From Roseibaca calidilacus (lineage in GTDB: Bacteria > Pseudomonadota > Alphaproteobacteria > Rhodobacterales > Rhodobacteraceae): a stretch of 64,000 nt of DNA. The stretch lies in contig NZ_FBYC01000004.1 in assembly GCF_001517585.1 (NCBI RefSeq), positions 1,941,501 through 2,005,500 of the forward strand, read 5' to 3'. The position numbers were made by a program, and so were the translations under genes. Shown here piece by piece: positions 26,663-35,329 of the stretch; the stretch's first letter is position 1, and every line of letters starts with the position of its first letter. The notes under the pieces were generated by a model. The model saw only the letters and a program-made list of their open reading frames with translations. It was not told the origin of the DNA and searched no databases.

Positions 26663-26869
26663 ATGAAACTTCGTATTCTGACCGGCGTGCTGATGGGCAC
26701 GATGATGTCTGTTATCATGTCCGGGTTCATCACCGCCGTGAATACCGGGATTGATACAGGGTTCTTGGGGCGTTGGGCCTATGCTTGGGCGGTGGCTTGG
26801 GTCATCGCGGTGCCTTTGGCGGTTCTGGTCGGCCCCTATGCGCGCAAATGGGCCGAGCGGTTGGCCTGA
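26663..26869 (+). CDS. DUF2798 family small membrane protein
   Basis: The 68-residue protein starts MKLRILTGVLMGTMMSVIMS, with two predicted membrane helices (about 5-26 and 37-58) ending in GPYARKWAERL. The pattern GxMMSxxMSxxxTxxNTG is typical of DUF2798. AGAGG lies 6 bp before this ATG, whereas an ATG 6 bp upstream touches it directly. Function is unknown. It opens the series leading to the photolyase. Confidence 0.8.
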   Translation: MKLRILTGVLMGTMMSVIMSGFITAVNTGIDTGFLGRWAYAWAVAWVIAVPLAVLVGPYARKWAERLA

Positions 26870-27123
26870 GCGATGCGCGCGCGGCGCTGATGGCGCTGGC
26901 GCAGGAACGCGGGGCGGGCAAAAGCTTTTGCCCGTCCGAAGCCGCACGCCGCTTGTCCGCAGATTGGCGCCCGCTGATGCCCTTGATCCGCAAAGCGGCG
27001 GCTGAGTTGCAAAGCGCCGGCGCATTGCAGGCCACGCAAAAAGGCCAGCCGGTTCACCCCGAACGTGCACGAGGCCCAATTCGGCTGACACTGGCATCTG
27101 GACCCGCACGCCCCCTGCCCTAG
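26848..27123 (+). CDS. DUF3253 family protein
   Basis: The 91-residue basic protein has the DUF3253 pattern, a winged-helix-like domain: ALMALAQERGAGKSFCPSEAARRLS, WRPLMPLIRKAAAELQSAGAL, and the C-terminal RGPIRLTL. Its ATG lies inside the DUF2798 gene (22 bp overlap), indicating coupled translation. The family often neighbours photolyase/cryptochrome genes in alphaproteobacteria, but its role is unknown. It might bind nucleic acid (inference from fold and charge). Confidence 0.78.
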   Translation: MGRAVGLSDARAALMALAQERGAGKSFCPSEAARRLSADWRPLMPLIRKAAAELQSAGALQATQKGQPVHPERARGPIRLTLASGPARPLP

Positions 27124-27147
27124 CTTCGCCAGCAAGCAGGAGGCGAT

Positions 27148-27813
27148 ATGGAACAAGCACTGGTTATCGGGGCATCTGGCGGAATAGGGCGCGCATTGGT
27201 GGCGGGGTTGCAAGCGCAGGGCTGGGATGTAACCGGCCTGTCGCGCCGCGAAGATGGGCTGGATGTGACCGATGCGGGTTCTGTGAACGCCCATTTATCG
27301 GTGCTGAAGGGGCCGTTCACGCGCATTATCATCGCCACCGGCGCGCTGGAAATCGGGCCGCATGGCCCTGAAAAAGCGTTGAAACAGATCACCCCCGAAG
27401 GCATGGCCGCGCAATTTGCGCTAAACGCGACCGGCCCGGCGCTGGTTCTGGCCCACGCCGCACGCCTGATGCCGCGCGATGCGCCCGCTGTCGTGGCTAC
27501 CCTGTCCGCACGTGTTGGGTCGATCGGGGACAACCAGATCGGTGGCTGGCACAGCTACCGCGCAGCCAAGGCCGCGGTGAACCAGATTATCCGCGGCGCG
27601 GCGATTGAACTGGGGCGCACCCACAAACAGGCGGCCTGCGTGGCGCTGCATCCGGGCACGGTTGCAACAAATTTCACCAAGAAATACCTTGGCCGCCACC
27701 CCGCAGTCAGCCCCGAGCATGCCGCCGCGCGCCTGCTAGAGGTGATGGACCGGCTGGGGCCAGAGGATACCGGGCAGTTCTTCGATTATTCCGGGGCGAC
27801 CGTGCCATGGTAA
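27148..27813 (+). CDS. Short-chain dehydrogenase/reductase
   Basis: The 221-residue SDR has the cofactor motif GASGGIG at residues 8-14 and the catalytic Tyr-x3-Lys in YRAAK, with the preceding Ser in TLSARVGSIGDN. It resembles the short CsgA/C-factor-like SDRs. A GGAGG site precedes the ATG. The last 7 bp overlap the photolyase start, so the two are probably made together. The substrate is unknown. Confidence 0.88.
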   Translation: MEQALVIGASGGIGRALVAGLQAQGWDVTGLSRREDGLDVTDAGSVNAHLSVLKGPFTRIIIATGALEIGPHGPEKALKQITPEGMAAQFALNATGPALVLAHAARLMPRDAPAVVATLSARVGSIGDNQIGGWHSYRAAKAAVNQIIRGAAIELGRTHKQAACVALHPGTVATNFTKKYLGRHPAVSPEHAAARLLEVMDRLGPEDTGQFFDYSGATVPW

Positions 27814-29333
27814 ACCTGGTTCTGGTTCTGGGCGACCAGTTATCGCAATCGCTGTCCGCGCTGGCAGAGGCCGACCGCACAACCGATGTGGTGGTCATGG
27901 CAGAGGTCGCGTCTGAAGCGGGCTATGTCCCCCACCACCCCAAGAAGATCGCCTTCACCTTCACCGCCATGCGCAAATTCGCGGCACAGTTGCAGGCACA
28001 GGGCTGGCAGGTCGCGTACACGCGGCTGGATGACCCGCAGAATGGCGGCTCCATCCCCGCCGAATTGCTGCGCCGCGCCGAGGAATTTGGAACCGACCGC
28101 GTGCTGGCCACGGAACCCGGCGAATGGCGCTTGATCGACGCGCTGCGCAGCCTGCCGCTGCACCTGACGCTGCTGGAGGATACGCGCTTTATCTGCACCC
28201 ATGCCGCGTTCGAAACATGGGCCGAGGGCCGCAAAGCCCTGCGGATGGAGTATTTCTACCGCGAGATGCGCCGCAAGACCGGGCTGTTGATGGACGGCGA
28301 CAAGCCCTTGGGCGGAAAGTGGAATTTTGACCACGACAACCGCAAACCCGCCAGCGACGACCTATTTCGCAAAGCGCCCCCCCACGCGCAGGGCGATGAT
28401 GTGCTGGCCCAAGTTCTGGACTTGGTCGAAGCGCGCTTTCCCGACAATTTCGGCACGCTGCGCCCCTTTCAGTTCCAGACAGACCGCGCGGGTGCCTTGC
28501 GTGCACTGGACCATTTCATCACCCATGCCCTGCCCGATTTTGGCGCGTATCAGGATGCGATGCTGGCAGGCGATCCGTATCTGTATCATGCCGTGATTGG
28601 CCTGTATCTGAATGCAGGGCTTCTTGACCCGCTAGAGGTCTGCGAGCGCGCGGCCGATGCCTATGCGCAGGGCCATGCGCCCATCAACTCGGTCGAGGGG
28701 TTCATTCGGCAGATCATTGGCTGGCGCGAATTCATCCGCGGCATCTATTTTCTGGAAGGGCCGGGTTATACCCGCCGCAACGCATTGGACCATCGCCGCG
28801 CGCTGCCTGCGCTGTTCTGGGGCGCAGATACGCAGATGAACTGCCTGCATCACGCGGTCGGGCAAACCCGAGAATTGGCCTATGCGCACCATATCCAACG
28901 GCTGATGGTGACGGGCAATTTTGCACTGCTGGCCGGGGTGGACCCGGCGCAGGTGCATGAATGGTATCTGGCGGTTTATGCCGATGCCTATGAATGGGTC
29001 GAAGCACCGAATGTGATCGGCATGTCGCAATTCGCCGATGGCGGGGTCGTGGGCTCGAAACCCTATGTCAGCTCTGGCGCGTATATTGACCGCATGTCAG
29101 ATTATTGCGGGTCTTGCCATTATCGGGTCAAGGACAAGACAGGCCCGCGCGCTTGCCCGTTCAACCTGCTATACTGGCACTTTCTGATCCGGCACCGCGA
29201 TCGTTTTGCGGGCAACCCGCGTATGGCGCAGATGTATCGCACTTTCGACCGGATGGAGCAAACCCGGCGCGACACGGTTCTGACAGAGGCCGAGGCGTTC
29301 TTGCAAAAGCTCGATTCGGGTGCGACTGTCTGA
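27807..29333 (+). CDS. FeS-type bacterial cryptochrome/(6-4) photolyase (PhrB/CryB class)
   Basis: The 508-residue protein belongs to the FeS-BCP class, which uses light to repair (6-4) photoproducts and also acts in photosignalling. The N-terminal antenna-binding domain begins MVNLVLVLGDQLSQSLSAL. Four cysteines at 346, 434, 437 and 450 (C-x2-C-x12-C at the C-terminal group) have the same relative spacing as the [4Fe-4S] ligands of Agrobacterium PhrB. The FAD domain has VEGFIRQIIGWREFIRG, WGADTQMNCL and NWF-like LMVTGNFALL. It overlaps the SDR gene by 7 bp and is followed 44 bp later by an aminotransferase gene. Confidence 0.93.
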   Translation: MVNLVLVLGDQLSQSLSALAEADRTTDVVVMAEVASEAGYVPHHPKKIAFTFTAMRKFAAQLQAQGWQVAYTRLDDPQNGGSIPAELLRRAEEFGTDRVLATEPGEWRLIDALRSLPLHLTLLEDTRFICTHAAFETWAEGRKALRMEYFYREMRRKTGLLMDGDKPLGGKWNFDHDNRKPASDDLFRKAPPHAQGDDVLAQVLDLVEARFPDNFGTLRPFQFQTDRAGALRALDHFITHALPDFGAYQDAMLAGDPYLYHAVIGLYLNAGLLDPLEVCERAADAYAQGHAPINSVEGFIRQIIGWREFIRGIYFLEGPGYTRRNALDHRRALPALFWGADTQMNCLHHAVGQTRELAYAHHIQRLMVTGNFALLAGVDPAQVHEWYLAVYADAYEWVEAPNVIGMSQFADGGVVGSKPYVSSGAYIDRMSDYCGSCHYRVKDKTGPRACPFNLLYWHFLIRHRDRFAGNPRMAQMYRTFDRMEQTRRDTVLTEAEAFLQKLDSGATV

Positions 29334-29377
29334 GCGACAGACTTGCCCTGCCGCGTGCCCTCCCCTATCCCGAAGAT

Positions 29378-30499
29378 ATGAAAACGCCACGTTTTACGCC
29401 CCTTGTTGTCGATCTACCCGCAACGGTGCCCTTTGTCGGGCCAGAGGCGCATATGCGCGCAAATGGCCGCCCCTTCAAGGCGCGGATCGGAGCAAATGAA
29501 AGCGGTTTCGGCCCCTCGCCACGCGCGATAGAGGCGATTTGCAAAACCGCGCCGGACGCATGGATGTATGGCGATTCGGAATGCTTTGATCTGCGTAACG
29601 CATTGGCGGCACATCATGGTGTCACTCCCGCCCATATCATCATCGGCGAGGGGATAGACGGGCTGCTGGGCCTTTTGGTGCGCATGATCGTCGCGCCCGG
29701 CGACCCGGTTGTGACCTCCGATGGGGCTTATCCGACCTTCAATTACCATGTCGCCGGGTTTGGCGGGGTGCTGCATAAGGTGCCCTACCGGGACGACCAC
29801 GAAGACCCCGGCGCGCTTTTGGCCTGCGCCGAAGATGTCGGCGCGAAGCTTTTGTATTTCTGCAACCCCGACAACCCGATGGGCACATGGCACAGCGCCC
29901 GCATCGTGGAACGCATGGTGCGGGCCGTGCCCGAGGGCACATTCATGGTGCTGGACGAGGCCTATATCGACGCGGCCCCACCCGGCACCGCACCACAGAT
30001 AGACCCGGACAACCCGCGCGTGATCCGGATGCGGACCTTCTCAAAGCTCTACGGCCTGGCAGGGATGCGTGTTGGCTATGCAATTGCTGCGCCGCAGGTG
30101 ATCGCGATGTTCGACCGCGTCCGAAACCATTTCGGGATGGGCCGGGTCGCACAAGCCGCTGCGCTGGCTGCCTTGCAAGATCAGGCATGGCTGCGGCAGG
30201 TGCAACAGGATGTTGCCGAGGCACGCAAAACTCTGGGCCGGATCGCTGCGGATAACGGGCTGTATATGCTGCCATCGGCCACCAGTTTCGTCGCCCTCGA
30301 CACCGGGCGCGATGGCACTTTCGCGCGGCGACTGGTCAACGCCCTTATGGCCCGCGATGTTTTCGTGCGGATGCCATTCGTCGCGCCACAAGACCGGTGC
30401 ATCCGGGTCAGCACCGCGCCAGATGCGGTGTTGAACGTGTTCGCTGATGCACTGCCCAACGCTCTGGCGGAAATTGAGAAGAGCAGTCACGCCCGGTGA
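29378..30499 (+). CDS. PLP-dependent aminotransferase of the histidinol-phosphate aminotransferase type
   Basis: The 373-residue fold-type I enzyme has the PLP lysine at about 223 in TFSKLYGLAGMRVGY, the FCNPDNPMGT loop binding cofactor, VLDEAYID with the PLP Asp, and the N-terminal IGANESGFGPSP found in HisC-like enzymes. It may transaminate histidinol phosphate, an aromatic amino acid or another substrate. No his genes are nearby, so a dedicated HisC role is not supported. It is last in the photolyase series and converges on flgD with 5 bp between stops. Confidence 0.87.
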   Translation: MKTPRFTPLVVDLPATVPFVGPEAHMRANGRPFKARIGANESGFGPSPRAIEAICKTAPDAWMYGDSECFDLRNALAAHHGVTPAHIIIGEGIDGLLGLLVRMIVAPGDPVVTSDGAYPTFNYHVAGFGGVLHKVPYRDDHEDPGALLACAEDVGAKLLYFCNPDNPMGTWHSARIVERMVRAVPEGTFMVLDEAYIDAAPPGTAPQIDPDNPRVIRMRTFSKLYGLAGMRVGYAIAAPQVIAMFDRVRNHFGMGRVAQAAALAALQDQAWLRQVQQDVAEARKTLGRIAADNGLYMLPSATSFVALDTGRDGTFARRLVNALMARDVFVRMPFVAPQDRCIRVSTAPDAVLNVFADALPNALAEIEKSSHAR

Positions 30500-30504
30500 T
30501 GCCG

Positions 30505-31173
30505 CTATCCGGCGGCTGCAACCGCAGGGTCGCGCAGGCCAACAACGTCATCGCTATCGATGATCTGCCCACCTGCCAAAACAAGCAATGTGCGACCGGA
30601 ATCGGTGCGCGCCTCCATCACGGGCGCATACCCAAGAACCGGATTCTCGGCCAGTTCCACCTCGTCGCGGTAGCTGACCATAGAGAAACCGTAAAACGCG
30701 CCATGTTCCAAAACCGTAGATGTTTCAGGCACCTCGAACAGGATCTCGGTGCTTTGCGGATCGACCGTGTACCGCCCCACCTCTCTGCCATTGCTGTCGG
30801 TCACGACCAGCTCTGCCCGATTCGCGCCGTCCACTTCGGGGGGAACAAGCCGAATCAGCTCGCCCTCGAACCGCACCGGCGCCGGGCTTAGAACCTCTCT
30901 CCCAACCCATCCGGCAAGGTCCGCCAACCCCATCCGCCCCACAAGCCGCGTCAACAGATCGTTGGTGTGCACCTGCTGCTCAACCCCAGAAAATGTGGCA
31001 AGCTGCGCCGCGAAATCGGACGCTTCAATCGGTTCCAGTGGGTTCTGGTTCTGCATCTGCGTGGTCAACATGGTTAGAAATGTCTGGAAATCGCCCGCCC
31101 CGCCCGAGGCAGACGCAGGCACCGTGCCTGCATCACGGGCAGTAGGCGCGCTTGGGGCAATCGGGTCAAGCAT
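30505..31173 (-). CDS. flgD: Flagellar hook-capping protein FlgD
   Basis: FlgD is the scaffold that caps the growing hook. The 222-residue protein has the conserved N-terminal FQTFLTMLTTQMQNQNPLEPIEASDFAAQLATFSGVEQQV, followed by the FlgD Ig-like and tudor-like region (RAELVVTDSNGREVGRYTVD). It follows fliK on the same strand with 34 bp between, and AAGGA precedes the ATG. The usual next gene, flgE (hook), is not downstream here. Confidence 0.93.
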   Translation of the reverse strand: MLDPIAPSAPTARDAGTVPASASGGAGDFQTFLTMLTTQMQNQNPLEPIEASDFAAQLATFSGVEQQVHTNDLLTRLVGRMGLADLAGWVGREVLSPAPVRFEGELIRLVPPEVDGANRAELVVTDSNGREVGRYTVDPQSTEILFEVPETSTVLEHGAFYGFSMVSYRDEVELAENPVLGYAPVMEARTDSGRTLLVLAGGQIIDSDDVVGLRDPAVAAAG

Positions 31174-31207
31174 AGTCTATATCCTTGTCTTGATTAGAAA
31201 GTTCACC

Positions 31208-32638
31208 TCAGAACCTAAGGTCCAAACCCGCGCCGGGCAGATCGGACGACAGGATTTGACCAGAAGCGACGATCTGGCCAATCGGCAAATCCGAAGTTGC
31301 CACCTGCCGGAATTCGGTTTGGCCCGCATCAGCGCGGCGCCCTTGGTCCTGCCCGCCCTTGGGCTGGTCCCCGGCAAATTCGAAACTTGTGTTGCCAAGG
31401 CCAAGCCCGGACAAATCCCGCGACAGATGCGCGATATTCCGGCGCAGCAGATCGAGCGTTTCGGGCCGTTCCGTGGAAATCAGCAAATGCAGCCCCGTTT
31501 CGGACGACTGAAGCTGTATCCGAACGCGGCCCAGTTCTTCGGGTGACAGCACAAGTTCCAGCGTGTCACCCTGCGCAGAGGCAAGGGCCAGAGCGACTTG
31601 TTGGCTGGGTGTCGCAGGCGATGCCGCCAGCGCAGTGCCTATGGGCGCCAAGGCGGAACCGCTTGGCCCAGCGCCCACCGACATCATCATGGATGAAAAC
31701 CCATCCCCGAATTCCGTTGCGGTCAGGCGCGGCCCCAGATCATGGCCTATCGGCCCAGACGGTGCCAGCGCGACGATGGTTGAGGGTATGGTCGGTTGTG
31801 GCGGGGCCGCAGGGCCGGACCGCGACAAAATCGCAGCCGCGCCACGACCCGAGAGCCTTGGGTTTGGCGCAAGCGCCGCCTCTGCAATCGGAACCACAGG
31901 CAGACCAGTCTGCGCGGCCGGATTGACCGCATCCTTCGCGCCGTGCCAGTTGCCCCGCCCCGCCACGACCAAGCCGGCGGCAACAGGCTGGCCCAAGGTC
32001 GGACTTGCTAAGGATTGACCAGTTGGCGCCGCGCCGCCGCCCGTGCGCAGTATCGTGCCAACCATCTGCGCGCAGGCCATTCTGGTCGGCAATTGCGCCA
32101 TATGGGTTAGCCCCGCGGGCCCGCCTGCGAATTGACCAAAGCCTTCCGGCACCGCTTGCGGCAGGACCGCTGCTTCCGCCATTTGCTCTGAAAAGGGCGA
32201 AAGTTCTGCCCAAAAGGGCACGTCTTGCACAGGCGCCACGCTAGTTTGCGCCACCGTCTGATCCAAACCAGACGCGGCATTGGTTGGGCTGTCATCCTCT
32301 GGCAACGCACTATCGCGGCGCATGTCATCCGGCATCTGAGCAGATGGTATAGCCCCCAGCGCGGCGCGCCCAAGGGGCACCGTCGAAACCGTGCAAAGCC
32401 CCCACAAGCCCTGTTGACCAGAATCGCCCGTCGCTACGGTCTGGCCTGCCGGGCTCTCCGGGTTTTCGGACGAAAACAACACCTGCGCTGGTGCCGCCTG
32501 CACCCCTTGCCCCGCCTGAGGCCCGGCCACAAGCTGTGCAAAACAGCCATTGCCGGACCCTGTTGCAACGGGCGCGGGCTGATGCCACGGCACCCGCACT
32601 GACCCCGCGCTATCGGACTGGAATTTGACATCCGGCAT
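31208..32638 (-). CDS. fliK: Flagellar hook-length control protein FliK
   Basis: FliK sets hook length and triggers the export-specificity switch. The 476-residue protein has a long Ala/Pro/Gln/Gly-rich, poorly structured N-terminal region and the conserved C-terminal Flg_hook domain (about residues 370-445: LELVLSPEELGRVRIQLQ, LHLLISTERPETLDLLRRN, LSRDLSGLGLGNTSFEF). A GGAGG site lies 5 bp before the ATG at 32638; an upstream GTG was not used. It is divergent from the flgJ-like gene. Confidence 0.88.
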   Translation of the reverse strand: MPDVKFQSDSAGSVRVPWHQPAPVATGSGNGCFAQLVAGPQAGQGVQAAPAQVLFSSENPESPAGQTVATGDSGQQGLWGLCTVSTVPLGRAALGAIPSAQMPDDMRRDSALPEDDSPTNAASGLDQTVAQTSVAPVQDVPFWAELSPFSEQMAEAAVLPQAVPEGFGQFAGGPAGLTHMAQLPTRMACAQMVGTILRTGGGAAPTGQSLASPTLGQPVAAGLVVAGRGNWHGAKDAVNPAAQTGLPVVPIAEAALAPNPRLSGRGAAAILSRSGPAAPPQPTIPSTIVALAPSGPIGHDLGPRLTATEFGDGFSSMMMSVGAGPSGSALAPIGTALAASPATPSQQVALALASAQGDTLELVLSPEELGRVRIQLQSSETGLHLLISTERPETLDLLRRNIAHLSRDLSGLGLGNTSFEFAGDQPKGGQDQGRRADAGQTEFRQVATSDLPIGQIVASGQILSSDLPGAGLDLRF

Positions 32639-32727
32639 GAGCACCTCCTGCCGATCAGACTGTCACAGAGTGCTTACCGAATCTTTACCGCCAACAACCA
32701 GTATAGCCCCATTGAATGGAGGACATC

Positions 32728-33006
32728 ATGCTGCACACATCAGGCCCTGTAATGTTGGCAAGCCAGCCCAAGCCACAGATCAAGACAGCCGCGCGCCAGT
32801 TCGAAGCGGTCTTTTTGGCGCAGATGCTTGCCGCCTCTGGCGCTGGACGACCTTCGGAATCGCAGGGCGGCGGCATTGGCGAATCGCACTTCGCGTCGTT
32901 CCTGCTGGATGCCCAAGCACAACGAATTGCAGAGCGCGGCGGCATCGGGCTGGCCGAAACGATCATTCGGCATTACGCGCCCGAGCCGCCAGCAAAACCA
33001 CAATGA
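32728..33006 (+). CDS. Rod-binding protein, FlgJ N-terminal-domain type
   Basis: The 92-residue protein begins MLHTSGPVMLASQPKPQIKT and has the rod-binding pattern AARQFEAVFLAQMLAASG, then FASFLLDAQAQRIAERGGIGLAETIIR. It lacks the muramidase domain of enterobacterial FlgJ, as is normal in alphaproteobacteria. GGAGG lies 5 bp before this ATG, so an ATG 12 bp upstream was rejected. The stop overlaps the next gene by ATGA. Confidence 0.88.
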   Translation: MLHTSGPVMLASQPKPQIKTAARQFEAVFLAQMLAASGAGRPSESQGGGIGESHFASFLLDAQAQRIAERGGIGLAETIIRHYAPEPPAKPQ

Positions 33007-33344
33007 TCGGCCCGTCACCCTTCGCGCGGATGCAGTCTATCCTGATCGCGGAACATGCCGCACTGCTATCGGGAAACCTGCACGAATTGGAACCTATCGC
33101 AGAACGTAAAGAACGTGCAGCAGCCCGGCTAAAGCGCGGCCACCTGACCAGTGCGGAACTTGGCACATTGCAGGTTCTGGCCAGACGAAACGCCGAATTG
33201 CTGGACGTTGTGTCACAGGCAATCCAGACTGTGCGCAACCTGACGCACGGCCAATCCAGCACAGTAGGCACGACAGCATATGGGGCCGACGGCACGCGCC
33301 ATGCCCTGTGCAATCCAGCCAGCCAGTTCACTCAAAAAGCATGA
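33003..33344 (+). CDS. Probable FlgN-like flagellar export chaperone
   Basis: The 113-residue protein is mostly helical with the heptad-like pattern of FlgN: ARMQSILIAEHAALLSGNLHELEPIAERKERAAARLKRG, then LGTLQVLARRNAELLDVVSQAIQTVRNL and a C-terminal TTAYGADGTRH. FlgN proteins deliver the hook-filament junction proteins to the export apparatus. It is coupled to the flgJ-like gene by a 4-bp overlap. The assignment rests on pattern and context; sequence conservation in this family is low. Confidence 0.7.
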   Translation: MIGPSPFARMQSILIAEHAALLSGNLHELEPIAERKERAAARLKRGHLTSAELGTLQVLARRNAELLDVVSQAIQTVRNLTHGQSSTVGTTAYGADGTRHALCNPASQFTQKA

Positions 33345-33557
33345 CGCGGGCCATTAACCATCCTGCGCGAAAAGCGAAAAGAACTGCGACCGGCCCGAAT
33401 CCGTTCACGACTTTTCAACGCTTTCGGCCCCAAAATCAGCCTATCGACCGTATCGTCGACCGGCCTCAATAACGGGTCGTTTGCAGAATGCAGTGAAATG
33501 GTGCCGCAAGGGCGCTTCAATTCAATGTGCAAAAGCACGAAATCGAAGGTTACACTC

Positions 33558-34778
33558 ATGTCAAGCATTCTGACAAACACAAGTGCAATGGTCGCGCTGC
33601 AAACCCTGCGCGGCGTCAACAAGAATCTGGCGCAAACGCAATCGGAAATCTCGACTGGAAAAAGCGTTGGCTCTGCCCGCGACAATGCGGCCGTTTGGGC
33701 CATTTCCAAGACCATGGATTCCGATGTCAAAGGCTTCAAAGCGATCTCCGATAGCCTTGCACTTGGCAAATCGACCGTGGCCGTTGCGCGCCAAGCATCC
33801 GAAACCGTGACGGACCTGCTGACAGAGATGAAAGGCCGTATTGTTGCGGCGCAGGAAAGCAATGTCGACCGTGGCAAAATCAACGATGACGTTACCGCGC
33901 TCAAGAACCAGATCAGTTCTGTCGTTGGTGCCGCGCAATTCAACGGCCTGAACCTGGTTGATGGGTCTGTCACCAGCACGGACATTCTCAGTTCGCTGGA
34001 CCGCGATTCAGGCGGTGCCGTCACAAGCAGCAGCATCACCGTGACAGCCCAAAACCTTTCGGCCGGAACCTACACCGCAAGAGAGGCCTTCACCGGCACT
34101 AACGGGGTTGCCGCCGATAGCGGCGATGCATTCGGCTTCTCATTGGATGGTAACGGCGGATCAACCGATGCGGGCACGATCGTGTTCACGGACCAGGCAA
34201 CTGCCGGGTATGCGGCTGGTGACCGGATCAATATCAGCTTGGGCGAAAACTCGGTCAGCTACACGATCACGGCCGAAGACATCGCTTCCACCACCATCGA
34301 AGATGTCCTTGCGGTCAAGGTGAAAGACGCGATCGAAGCGTCTGGTGCGGACGTAACCGTTGACTATGACAGCGGCACGGGCGGCACATTGACGGTGACC
34401 AATGACGGTGCGAACTCGTTGCAGATCAGCGGTCAGTTTACATCTGTCGGCTCCGGTGGCTTGGCCGCACTCGACGCGATCGATGTGAGCAATCAAGCGG
34501 GGGCGCAAGCAGCCCTCGAGACGATCGAAACCCTGATCGACAGAGCCGTTGATGCGGCGGCCTCTTTCGGCTCGGACCAAAAGCGTATCGACACTCAGGC
34601 AGAGTTCGTCACAAACCTGACCGACTCGCTGACCACGGGGATCGGCAGCCTTGTCGATGCCGACATGGAAGAAACCTCGGCGCGTTTGCAGGCTTTGCAG
34701 GTGCAACAGCAGTTGGCCACGCAGTCCTTGTCGATTGCGAACCAGCAGCCGCAGAACATCCTGTCGCTATTCCGCTAA
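33558..34778 (+). CDS. Flagellin
   Basis: This is the filament subunit. From MSSILTNTSAMVALQTLRGV the 406-residue protein has the conserved N-terminal D0/D1 helices (NKNLAQTQSEISTGKSVGSARDNAAVWAISKTM) and C-terminal helices (RIDTQAEFVTNLTDSLTTGIGSLVDADMEETSARLQALQVQQQLATQSLSIANQQPQNILSLFR). A variable Gly/Ser/Thr/Asp-rich domain lies between. GAAGG precedes the ATG; an upstream in-frame start at 33498 lacks flagellin features. Codon use is less GC-biased than the neighbours, as usual for highly expressed flagellins. Confidence 0.96.
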   Translation: MSSILTNTSAMVALQTLRGVNKNLAQTQSEISTGKSVGSARDNAAVWAISKTMDSDVKGFKAISDSLALGKSTVAVARQASETVTDLLTEMKGRIVAAQESNVDRGKINDDVTALKNQISSVVGAAQFNGLNLVDGSVTSTDILSSLDRDSGGAVTSSSITVTAQNLSAGTYTAREAFTGTNGVAADSGDAFGFSLDGNGGSTDAGTIVFTDQATAGYAAGDRINISLGENSVSYTITAEDIASTTIEDVLAVKVKDAIEASGADVTVDYDSGTGGTLTVTNDGANSLQISGQFTSVGSGGLAALDAIDVSNQAGAQAALETIETLIDRAVDAAASFGSDQKRIDTQAEFVTNLTDSLTTGIGSLVDADMEETSARLQALQVQQQLATQSLSIANQQPQNILSLFR

Positions 34779-34787
34779 GACGCCGGT

Positions 34788-34813
34788 CATGGGCCCCGAC
34801 AACGGGGCCCATG
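34788..34813 (+). terminator. Hairpin after flagellin
   Basis: CATGGGCCCCG and CGGGGCCCATG form a perfect 11-bp stem around a 4-base loop, 9 bp after the flagellin stop. The downstream U-tract is weak (CACTTAT). It may end or attenuate the flagellin mRNA before flaF. Confidence 0.7.
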
Positions 34814-34951
34814 CACTTATAGACGAGAGGGGCTCTCAACCGCGGCGCAAAGACCTGTGGTGCCTGACTGGCGCGCGAAGGATCGCATCGCGCCAAACAC
34901 CCTTTCTGACCTTTTGCACCATGTTGCAACACCACTTCCAGGAGAACCGAG

Positions 34952-35329
34952 ATGAATGCTCATGCTCAGGCACTGGCAGCCTATGGCACACCAAATATTG
35001 CACAAAAGCCACCAAGGGCCGTCGAATACGACGCGCTTGCGCAAGTTACCGCGCGGCTGAGAGCCGCAATTGCCGGTGGTCCAACTGCATTTCCCGCGCT
35101 TGCCGATGCCTTGGATGCAAACCGGCGCCTTTGGACCGAATTCACATTCGACCTTGCTTCTGACGAAAACCTGCTTCCAACCGCGTTGCGGGCCCAGTTG
35201 CTTGGCTTGGCCAAATTCATAATGTCGCATAGCGACGCCGTCTTGAACGGCCGCGATCACGCAGAGGTGCTGGTTGACCTGAATGTCGCAATCATGCGCG
35301 GGCTGAATGGCGAAAGCGGACTGACATGA
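34952..35329 (+). CDS. flaF: Flagellar biosynthesis regulator FlaF
   Basis: The 125-residue helical protein has the FlaF pattern, NAHAQALAAYGTPNIAQKPPRAVEYDALAQVTARL near the start and ANRRLWTEFTFDLASDENLLPTALRAQLLGLAKFI in the middle. In Caulobacter, FlaF is required for flagellin synthesis and is opposed by FlbT. An AGGAGAA site precedes the ATG. It overlaps flbT by 4 bp. Confidence 0.93.
   Translation: MNAHAQALAAYGTPNIAQKPPRAVEYDALAQVTARLRAAIAGGPTAFPALADALDANRRLWTEFTFDLASDENLLPTALRAQLLGLAKFIMSHSDAVLNGRDHAEVLVDLNVAIMRGLNGESGLT

Noticed and set aside
27807-29333. Classical CPD photolyase (PhrA type)
   Set aside because: The C-x2-C-x12-C cysteine set plus an upstream Cys at matching spacing identifies the FeS class instead.
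29378-30499. Dedicated histidine-biosynthesis HisC
   Set aside because: No his genes are nearby, and HisC-like enzymes have varied substrates; only the family call is supported.
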